A stretch of DNA of 64,000 nt, taken from positions 42,060 to 106,059 of the forward strand of contig CALIMM010000012.1 of NCBI GenBank assembly GCA_938045445.1, read 5' to 3'. This document shows, one piece after another, positions 58,569-64,000 of the stretch (position 1 is its first letter; every line of letters starts with the position of its first letter). The position numbers were made by a program, and so were the translations under genes. The notes beneath the pieces were generated by a model that saw only the letters and a program-made list of their open reading frames with translations, was not told where the DNA came from and did not search any database. The stretch comes from an uncultured Candidatus Saccharibacteria bacterium. GTDB lineage: Bacteria; Patescibacteriota; Saccharimonadia; Saccharimonadales; Saccharimonadaceae.

Positions 58569-59204
58569 ATGCAGCCATCGCAATTTGATCAGCCATCAGC
58601 TTCAGATACAGCCGACCCGTCGCGCACTGCTCGTGCCGAGACGCAGGCTGCAGATGAGCCTAATCCACCGCTCGAGATTCGTCGTGGGCCGAGCCAGGCA
58701 GATAGCAACTCGTCGCAGGTTTCGCCCTTTCCCGATCCCACCGAGCCACTTCTCATCTGGCAAGAGCGCGAGGTAAATGACACCACTCGCCCCCGTGGCT
58801 GGTATGTTATTTTTGGTGTGGTTGTGGTGGTGCTTTTCGCGATTTCGATCTTTTTGTTTAAGTCGTACACCTTCGCGCTGCTTATCCCCATCATGGCTGT
58901 GGCGTTGATCGTCTCGCTGCAGCGGCCGGCTGCCTTGGTAAACTACAGCGCCAGCCACGCTGAGGTGGTGATAGGCCAGCGCACCTATTCGTACGACACC
59001 TTCCGCTCCTTTAGCGTTACTGCCAAGCCCACGCAAAATTGGATCACGCTCATCCCACGCAAACGCTTCGCTATGCCCATCGTCATGTACTTCCCCGAGG
59101 ATGTAGGCGAGCAGCTGGTTGATCTCATCGCCTCTCACCTACCAATGAGCGAGCGCAAGCCCGACTTGCTCGAGCGACTGATCATTTATTTGCGACTGCA
59201 GTAG
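58569..59204 (+). CDS. Two-TM membrane protein, unknown function
   Basis: 211 residues. A ~70-residue polar, disordered N-terminus precedes two close TM segments (about 79-100 and 103-118) and a ~95-residue cytoplasmic C-terminal domain with beta-strand character (YSASHAEVVIGQRTYSYD, then FRSFSVTAK), reminiscent of a PH-like fold in two-TM membrane proteins. Function unknown. Leaderless start after TATACT. It is the last chromosomal protein gene before the tRNA-Arg and the mobile element. Confidence 0.72.
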   Translation: MQPSQFDQPSASDTADPSRTARAETQAADEPNPPLEIRRGPSQADSNSSQVSPFPDPTEPLLIWQEREVNDTTRPRGWYVIFGVVVVVLFAISIFLFKSYTFALLIPIMAVALIVSLQRPAALVNYSASHAEVVIGQRTYSYDTFRSFSVTAKPTQNWITLIPRKRFAMPIVMYFPEDVGEQLVDLIASHLPMSERKPDLLERLIIYLRLQ

Positions 59205-59245
59205 TAGTTTTGGCTGCGGTATCTTGCCCTCGGCACACCTCTGTG

Positions 59246-61312
59246 CTACAATAATAAGCGATCTGGTATCATCCAGTGCACCTTATAGTTTGGTCTGGGC
59301 AACATTTGTTTCCCAGGTATGCACTCGTAGCTCAGCTGGATAGAGCGTTGGCTTGCGGAGCCAAAGGTCGTGCGTTCGAATCGCGCCGAGTGTACCACGA
59401 TAGCCTTACCCAAACCTAGGTCATGAGTAACACGGTCTGGGTTGTTTGTTGAGGATGCGAAGCGCTCACCACCACTGGTGAGCGCTTCGTCGTTGCAGAC
59501 GGTGTTGGTGACCGGGCAGTCCACTTGGTTGTCCCGGTTTTCTTGCGGGTTGTCTTGCAACAAGGTCGCACGGCGCTGTCGTGCGACGTTGTGCATCCGG
59601 CGGCTAGTCAGGCAGGCGAAGGGCAGCCGTAGGTCGGCTGCCAGGCTGGCGTCGCTGCTGGCGTCGGCCAGTAAGCGCGGTGCTGTGGCTCGCTGCAATG
59701 GCCCGTCGCTCTCCCCTATCGGGCAGTCGCCAGCTGCTGCATCAGCCGCGTTCCTGCCTCCGTCATCATTCGTTCCATCCTCCGGCAGGATGACTCGGCC
59801 GTCCTCATCGACCGCCGGATTGACCAGCACCCGCTGGAAGAACACTTGGTTGAGTAGCTTCTTCAGGTGGGCGGGTGCAGCGGTGTAGAGGCGGTGGCAG
59901 TCCTCGAGGAGGTCAAGGGCTTGGGTGAGGTGCTGGCGGACTTCGGCGGCGTCGGCCTGGTAGGCGGCTAGCTGGCGCTCGATCTGGTTCAGCTCGGTGG
60001 ACAGCTCAGCCTGTTCCTCCTTGAGCAGGTCAAGCGGCACCGCGCCTTCGTAGTGGGCATGGAGGAGACGGCGTCGTCTGTCCTCGATGTTGGTGCGCCG
60101 CGTTGTCAGGGAGCGCACTGCCTTGGCCTTGTCCCCTTCGATCTGGGCTAGCTCGTCGTGGAGGTAGTGCTCGATCTGCGTTCTGTCCTCCGCGCTAAGC
60201 TCGATGGCCCGGTAGAGGTCACTCATCCGGTCTTCGACGACGTCGATGAGCACCGCGGAGAAGGCACAGTCGTGGAGGCGGCAGCGGCGGGCGCAGACGA
60301 AGTAGGGGTAGAGGTCGCCTTTGCTGTTGCGTGTGTTCTGCACCAGCAGGCGGGCACCACACAGGCCGCAGTTCACCGTCGTTTTGAGGTGGTGGTTGTG
60401 TTGGCGTTCGCGTTCTCCGAAGCGGTGTGAGTCCAGCACGGCCTGCACCTGGCTCCAGGTCTCTTCATCCACCAAGGGCTCATGCGCCCCGGGGTACTCC
60501 ACTCCTTGGAAGGAGATGACGCCCTTGTAGTAGGGGTGGCGCAGCATGCGATGGAGCTGGGCGCCCGATACTGCTTTGGCCGGCTTACGGGCCGTCGGTA
60601 CGGTCGTCAGCCCCCGATCGTGCAGGTGCGCGGCGAGCCTCTTGGTTGTCCATTGCCCTGTTGCGTACTCCGTGAAAGCCAGCCGGATGAGTGGTGCGCG
60701 CTCCTCATCCAGGGCGATGGTGCGGACTTCTCGACCGTTCTCATCCCTGGCACGCACGTTGATGTACCCCAGCGGTGCCTTACCCAGCGTCCCACCGTTC
60801 CTGGCCTTCTCGCCCATCCCCTTGATGACCTCATTAGCCAGGTTACGGCTGTAGAACTCAGCGATAGAGCTCATGATGCCGTGCAGCAGCATCCCACCGG
60901 GCGTCTGGTCGATGTTTTCACTGGTCGACACCAGCCGCACACCCGCCTCCTCAAACGCCCGGTTGATCTCCACATCATCGGCCCGGTTCCGTGCCAGGCG
61001 GTCAAGCTTGTGGACGATGACATAGTCGATGCCACCGTCTTCTTTGAGGTAGGCCAGCATCTTCTGCAGTTCAGGCCGGTTGGCACTACGAGCCGACTCA
61101 CCACGGTCGGCGAACTCCTTGACCACCAGCGCACCCATCGACTGGGCTTTGCACTTGTTGGCTTCCCGCTGAGCCGGCAGGGAGAAGCCCTCCTCCGACC
61201 CACCACGCTGAGCCTGCTCGCGGGTGGAGACGCGAATGTAGGAAACGGCGCGTTTCGGCGTCAGTTGGGCAGCCATGGCGGTGAAGGGATCGGGGGCGAG
61301 TGCGTCAGGCAT
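59246..61312 (-). CDS. Large serine recombinase (integrase)
   Basis: 688 residues. Resolvase domain: AVSYIRVSTREQ with the nucleophile S29, then FADRGESA, HKLDRLARNRADDVEI and the long helix. The Recombinase domain follows (LGKAPLGYINV, RLAFTEYATGQW), then the zinc ribbon CGLCGARLLVQ...CARRCRLHDC and a coiled coil (~440-560). It should integrate and excise the element. Start 61312 has AAGGAGG six bases before it and overlaps the upstream gene by eight bases. The last ~50 residues are translated antisense through the tRNA-Arg (ARFERTTFGSASQRSIQLSY), so the natural C-terminus in the excised circle would differ. Confidence 0.92.
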   Translation of the reverse strand: MPDALAPDPFTAMAAQLTPKRAVSYIRVSTREQAQRGGSEEGFSLPAQREANKCKAQSMGALVVKEFADRGESARSANRPELQKMLAYLKEDGGIDYVIVHKLDRLARNRADDVEINRAFEEAGVRLVSTSENIDQTPGGMLLHGIMSSIAEFYSRNLANEVIKGMGEKARNGGTLGKAPLGYINVRARDENGREVRTIALDEERAPLIRLAFTEYATGQWTTKRLAAHLHDRGLTTVPTARKPAKAVSGAQLHRMLRHPYYKGVISFQGVEYPGAHEPLVDEETWSQVQAVLDSHRFGERERQHNHHLKTTVNCGLCGARLLVQNTRNSKGDLYPYFVCARRCRLHDCAFSAVLIDVVEDRMSDLYRAIELSAEDRTQIEHYLHDELAQIEGDKAKAVRSLTTRRTNIEDRRRRLLHAHYEGAVPLDLLKEEQAELSTELNQIERQLAAYQADAAEVRQHLTQALDLLEDCHRLYTAAPAHLKKLLNQVFFQRVLVNPAVDEDGRVILPEDGTNDDGGRNAADAAAGDCPIGESDGPLQRATAPRLLADASSDASLAADLRLPFACLTSRRMHNVARQRRATLLQDNPQENRDNQVDCPVTNTVCNDEALTSGGERFASSTNNPDRVTHDLGLGKAIVVHSARFERTTFGSASQRSIQLSYECIPGKQMLPRPNYKVHWMIPDRLLL
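59321..59397 (+). tRNA. tRNA-Arg (anticodon GCG), element insertion site
   Basis: Acceptor GCACTCG/CGAGTGT (with a G1-U72 pair), D-arm GCTCAGCTGGATAGAGC with A20 typical of tRNA-Arg, anticodon stem TTGGC/GCCAA with loop TTGCGGA giving GCG, T-arm GTGCG TTCGAAT CGCGC, A73 and CCA to 59397. GCG reads CGC/CGU; most bacteria use ACG (inosine) for this. TACAAT lies at 59247-59252. The mobile element starts right after it. Confidence 0.93.
59458..59489. repeat. 14-bp perfect inverted repeat near the element's left end
   Basis: CGAAGCGCTCACCA (59458-59471) and TGGTGAGCGCTTCG (59476-59489) with a four-base loop, 60 bases inside the element. Inside the recombinase frame it could be a terminator stem or a recombinase accessory site. 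Confidence 0.7.
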
Positions 61313-61985
61313 GGTGCACCTCCTTGCTGCTCTTACTGACTGCTGTGGTGACGCTGGCATTGCCGGCTTTGCTTGCCTCGCGGGCATCTGTGCCGTCAAC
61401 TGCTTTACCGGCCTGGTTGACGTCGCTGGGCTGGCCAGATTCCCCGACCTGGTCGCCTTCACCGGTTTCGCCAGGTTGGCTGTGTTCACTGGTCTGCTCA
61501 CGCTGCTGGCGTTCTTGTTCTCTCAGCTCATCGAGCTGTCGCATCCATGCGCCTTCTTCGTCGTTCCACCAGGCTGGTGGGGTGCCGTCGCCGGGACGCC
61601 AGGCGTTGAGGCAGACCAGGTGAGTGCCGGCTTGTGCGAGCTGCTCGATGACCGCATCTGCTTCGGTGGTGGTGAGGTTGGGGGTGGGCCAGCCCGCCGT
61701 GATGACGTACGCCACCCCACCGCGCTGGCAGGCATCGAGCAGCATGCTCAGGCCATGCTGGCGCTGCTGTCTGTCGTGGAACTCGGTGACCAGGTTGAGA
61801 CCGGTCGCGTCGGCGTAGTCCTCTACCAGCTCCCGTTGCCGGGCCAGCTCGAAGGGGTAGCGGGCGGCGCCGTAGAAGATGGCGATCGGCCCGGTACCCG
61901 TCTGGCCGTCCAGCGCGGTGGCTGGCACGACGTCAAGCACCGTTGGGTGCTCATCTCGTGCGTTCGTCTTTGTCTGCTTTGTCAT
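61305..61985 (-). CDS. Recombinase-fold protein without catalytic serine
   Basis: 226 residues. Residues ~25-130 follow the serine-recombinase N-terminal fold: IAIFYGAARYPFELARQRELVEDYADATGLNLV stands where active enzymes have YxRVSTxxQ...Q; shown in part, FYGAARYPF has no Ser nucleophile, and the later conserved Arg region (LDRLxR) is replaced by AGWPTPNLTTTEADAVIEQL. It then has an Asp/Glu/Gln-rich disordered tail. It is therefore probably a dead paralog working with the integrase, perhaps in directionality control; that role is inferred. AGGAGG lies seven bases before the ATG and its end overlaps the integrase start by eight bases. Confidence 0.65.
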   Translation of the reverse strand: MTKQTKTNARDEHPTVLDVVPATALDGQTGTGPIAIFYGAARYPFELARQRELVEDYADATGLNLVTEFHDRQQRQHGLSMLLDACQRGGVAYVITAGWPTPNLTTTEADAVIEQLAQAGTHLVCLNAWRPGDGTPPAWWNDEEGAWMRQLDELREQERQQREQTSEHSQPGETGEGDQVGESGQPSDVNQAGKAVDGTDAREASKAGNASVTTAVSKSSKEVHHA

Positions 61986-62247
61986 CTCGTGTCCTCCTCT
62001 CACATTCCTTACTCTCTATCCGTTATTTTGTGTTTCTTCTCTTTCTATTGACGCTCAGATGGACGGAAAAGTCCAGTCCGGTTTCATATGCCCCCCGAGA
62101 AACGATCTCACTGGCCCCGCGCTAGCCAGCTGTTCCGCGCTATTACGCCATTTTCTACCGACACTGCATCATTTTCTGTATCACTGTTCTCTTTGCGAAG
62201 AAAAGCGCACTGAGAACGCCAAGGGCGGGTGGAGTGTTTTTAGCGTG

Positions 62248-63189
62248 TCATGGGCCGCGCTGGATCAGGGCGGCGAGCTGCTCGGGGGCGGCGGTGATCT
62301 TGAACAGCCCCGGGGTCAGCGTCTGGTCGGCGGCGATCTGCTCGGCCAGGCGGCCGGCTCGTGCTTGGTTGGTCAGCAGCCAGACCACCTGCGGGTAGTA
62401 GCCGTGCTGGGCCTGGAAGGTGCCGCTGGCCAGGTGGGCCTGGTAGTCGTGGCACTTGGCCAGCAGCCGCGCTGGATGCTCGGTGTCTAGGTCGACCTCG
62501 AGCAGCCAGTGATCTTCTGCGCCCGTATCCGTTGCCGTGATTGCTTCCAGATCCGGCTTGAGCCAGCCCAGCGCCCCACCGAGCCGCAGCCAGGAGCGCC
62601 AGCAGGCCGGCTCGGTACGCAGCCGGGCCAGGTGCCCACCGACGGCGTGGATGGCCTGCTCGATGACGACCCGCGCCTGCGTGATCGCCAGCGTATGAGC
62701 GAGGAACAGCGCCGACGGCTCCTGAAAGCGCCGCCGCGCTCCACGTCCATGCCCCTCGCTCGTCAGGCGCTGCCCCGCTGCAGTCAGGTACCAGACGTAC
62801 CCCGCTGAACCGGCCCGCGTGCCACCGATCCGCCGCGCCAGGTGATCGACCAGTCCCAGCCCGTGTTGGCGTCGCATTCGCCGGCTGGTCTGGCGCAGCG
62901 CCGAACGGGCCGAACCGTACTGCCCAGACAGCGCGGTGATCTGCGCCAGCTGGCGCGTCGTGGCATAGCGATGAGCCGCCAGCAGCGCCAGCAGCGCCCG
63001 ATCGGTGTCATCGAGCCGCTCGGCGATCGCCTGCAGTTGGGCGCGGCCAATCCGAGCCGGAACCGGCCGCTTTGCTTCGGCCTCTGTCGTTGCTGCTTTC
63101 TCTGTCGTCGTTGGTGTCGTCGTCGATGTCGGCACTGCCAGACCGGTGCCTGTCCCGACGCTCGCGTATTCCGATGTCGCTGTGTTCAT
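62248..63189 (-). CDS. Replication-relaxation family protein
   Basis: 313 residues. Winged-helix region LLALLAAHRYATTRQLAQITA at ~60-85 with a second helix-turn-helix-like pair, then YVWYLTAAGQRL, HTLAITQARVVIEQAI and the core LKPDLEAITATDTGAEDHWLLEVDLDTEHPARLLAKC (PDxE...ExD pattern), matching replication-relaxation proteins of actinobacterial and Firmicute plasmids and integrative elements. It is probably needed for element replication or mobilisation. The N-terminal ~50 residues are Thr-rich and disordered. ATG 63187-63189 is used because AAGGAGG lies nine bases before it. Confidence 0.82.
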   Translation of the reverse strand: MNTATSEYASVGTGTGLAVPTSTTTPTTTEKAATTEAEAKRPVPARIGRAQLQAIAERLDDTDRALLALLAAHRYATTRQLAQITALSGQYGSARSALRQTSRRMRRQHGLGLVDHLARRIGGTRAGSAGYVWYLTAAGQRLTSEGHGRGARRRFQEPSALFLAHTLAITQARVVIEQAIHAVGGHLARLRTEPACWRSWLRLGGALGWLKPDLEAITATDTGAEDHWLLEVDLDTEHPARLLAKCHDYQAHLASGTFQAQHGYYPQVVWLLTNQARAGRLAEQIAADQTLTPGLFKITAAPEQLAALIQRGP

Positions 63190-63484
63190 GGCTGTTTCCT
63201 CCTTTGTGATCGTCATGTGGTTGATCGAGTCGCTGCTGCGAGCCAGGGGCTGTGAGGCTGGGGCCGTTGTCAGTGGTAGGTGGGATGGCCAGAAGAGGCC
63301 ATCAGTCGCCTCCCGTAACCGCGCCGGTGCCGCGCTACTGCGCCGATAGCCGCGCCTGCTTGCTGCAGCGATGCGTCTGGCGATTCATCTCCCGACGCGT
63401 CTCGGCGCTCCAGTGGTGGAGACAAGCGCAGGGGCCAGATAGGGGCGATACTTCGCAGCCCCGGTGATGTCTGAAGCGCTGCCC

Positions 63485-63609
63485 GGGCCGCCCTCCCTCC
63501 TCCGGAACGCTGTAAGGGGCGGCATTCACTGAACACCGACCTCTTGCGCTGGGTTGAAAACCGCTCATTGCGATCGGTTTTCACACTCCTGCGGATTGAG
63601 GAGCGGCCC
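63485..63609 (-). ncRNA. Candidate structured RNA-B, mobile-element copy
   Basis: Shares CTCCCTCCTCCGGAAC, the TTCACTG loop, GACCTCTTGCG, TGAAAAC...GTTTTCACACTCC and CGGAT with the chromosomal copy at 44341-44470, while stem positions differ with compensating changes (for example TCG/CGA in one, CGC/GATCG-type pairing in the other). An outer 7-bp stem GGGCCGC (63485-63491) with GCGGCCC (63603-63609) closes it. Wobble pairs favour the minus strand, where it lies between the partial gene (63659) and the replication-relaxation gene. An alternative is a DNA-level origin structure. Confidence 0.6.
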
Positions 63610-63658
63610 GTCCGCGCAGCCGACGCGCTGCGGAGGGCACGCTCAATTCCTCCGCCCG

Positions 63659-64000
63659 TCATGTCGTTCCTCCGCTCCGCCTATCTGGCCTGCGGCCGAA
63701 CACCACGCCGGGCACCGTGGCCGAAACACTGGTTGCTGGCCCAGCGCCTTCGTTCGTCGCTTCTCCCCCACGGCCATCTGGGGTGTCGGTAGCAGCGGCC
63801 AGCATCGGTCGAATCACTGCATCACCACTGGTATCGCGCGACGTACTGCTGCTCTGCCCGATTCGCGCGAGCAGGGCGGCCTCAGTCTGCGCGGCGTCCT
63901 GGCCGTAGCGCGCCTGGCTGCTCGCGCGCAGCGTCAGGGCGTCCTGGGTTGGTGGGGTTGGTGGCAGGGTGGTGGCGTGGCACCAGGGGTTCTCCCGCCC
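63659..64000 (-). CDS. Partial CDS running off the window edge
   Basis: The minus strand is open from the window edge to TGA at 63659-63661, giving the last ~113 residues of a protein: an Ala/Gln/Thr-rich C-terminus (DALTLRASSQARYGQDAAQ, TEAALLARIGQSSSTS) ending RRPDRRSGGTT. Composition and codon use fit the GC-rich element genes. It looks like the disordered tail of a larger element protein; no family can be named from this part. Confidence 0.55.
   Translation of the reverse strand, partial: GRENPWCHATTLPPTPPTQDALTLRASSQARYGQDAAQTEAALLARIGQSSSTSRDTSGDAVIRPMLAAATDTPDGRGGEATNEGAGPATSVSATVPGVVFGRRPDRRSGGTT

Larger units (their letters stand above)
59321..64000. mobile_element. Integrated mobile element (left part; right end outside window)
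   Basis: From the tRNA-Arg rightward the sequence turns clearly GC-richer and the gene content changes to a large serine recombinase, a recombinase-fold partner, a replication-relaxation protein and a partial gene, all on the minus strand with strong AGGAGG ribosome binding sites unlike the leaderless chromosomal genes. The recombinase frame runs through the tRNA, which is typical of a junction formed by integration there. The exact left att core is unknown; the tRNA 3' half is the likeliest place. Codon and RBS style suggest an actinobacterial or similar high-GC source, an inference. Confidence 0.75.

Noticed and set aside
59246..59400. A conserved domain at the C-terminus of the integrase
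   Set aside because: The ARFERTTFGS... stretch is the antisense translation of a tRNA gene, not a protein domain.
63270..63662. 130-residue minus-strand frame starting with ATGA overlap to the partial CDS
   Set aside because: The ATG position is suggestive, but the frame runs through the conserved RNA-B element and its translation is Arg/Ser-rich without domain character, while the chromosomal RNA-B copy shows no matching frame.

Overview
The window looks like chromosome of a reduced-genome epibiotic bacterium of the Candidatus Saccharibacteria (TM7, Patescibacteria) kind, with an integrated mobile element at its right edge. This is an inference. It rests on six tandem T4SS-type pilin genes beside a VirB6-like protein, many short hypothetical membrane proteins with Pro/Gln-rich tails, housekeeping genes without biosynthetic operons, and many start codons placed 5-10 bases after a TATACT-type -10 box. 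There is no rRNA in the window to confirm the phylum.

Layout. 1-16.9 kb, almost all minus strand: a Pro/Gln-rich membrane protein, pnp, a secreted Spherulin-4-like protein, a GNAT acetyltransferase, rpsO, truB with an aldose-1-epimerase-like gene, a degenerate DHH protein, rpsT, and an operon of HAD hydrolase-mutM-holA. 17-26 kb: hypothetical genes, polA, a secreted GH16 glycosidase, two adjacent WhiB-like genes (one with two WhiB domains) and a P-loop kinase. 26-37 kb: DUF4190-like protein, dnaG-rpoD, corA-orn, an mscL-like gene, and argS overlapping a transglutaminase-like gene. 37-46 kb is a nucleotide-metabolism block: pyrG, a small protein ending in CEGCQ, a PNPOx-like flavoprotein, nrdB and nrdA of a class I ribonucleotide reductase, and two kinds of candidate structured RNA. 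46-49.5 kb holds an ABC transporter pair, a lipoprotein and a small membrane protein on the plus strand. 49.5-55.4 kb is the VirB6/pilin locus. 55.4-59.4 kb has hsp20, comF, tRNA-Ser(UGA), a gene broken at a C9 tract, a two-TM protein and tRNA-Arg(GCG).

From the tRNA-Arg to the end (59.3-64 kb) the sequence is visibly more GC-rich and encodes a large serine recombinase, a probable catalytically dead recombinase-fold partner, a replication-relaxation family protein and a partial gene: an integrated element whose left end lies in or beside the tRNA.

Most unusual items: (1) three WhiB Fe-S domains in two adjacent genes in a non-actinobacterial-looking genome; (2) an RNR whose large subunit lacks the C-terminal redox cysteines while a separate 76-residue protein nearby ends in CEGCQ, paired with a class Ic-type (Glu/Phe) small subunit; (3) two families of covarying RNA-like elements, RNA-A (39.8 and 44.2 kb) and RNA-B (44.4 kb and on the mobile element at 63.5 kb); (4) a DnaG without zinc ligands; (5) a possible phase-variable poly-C gene.
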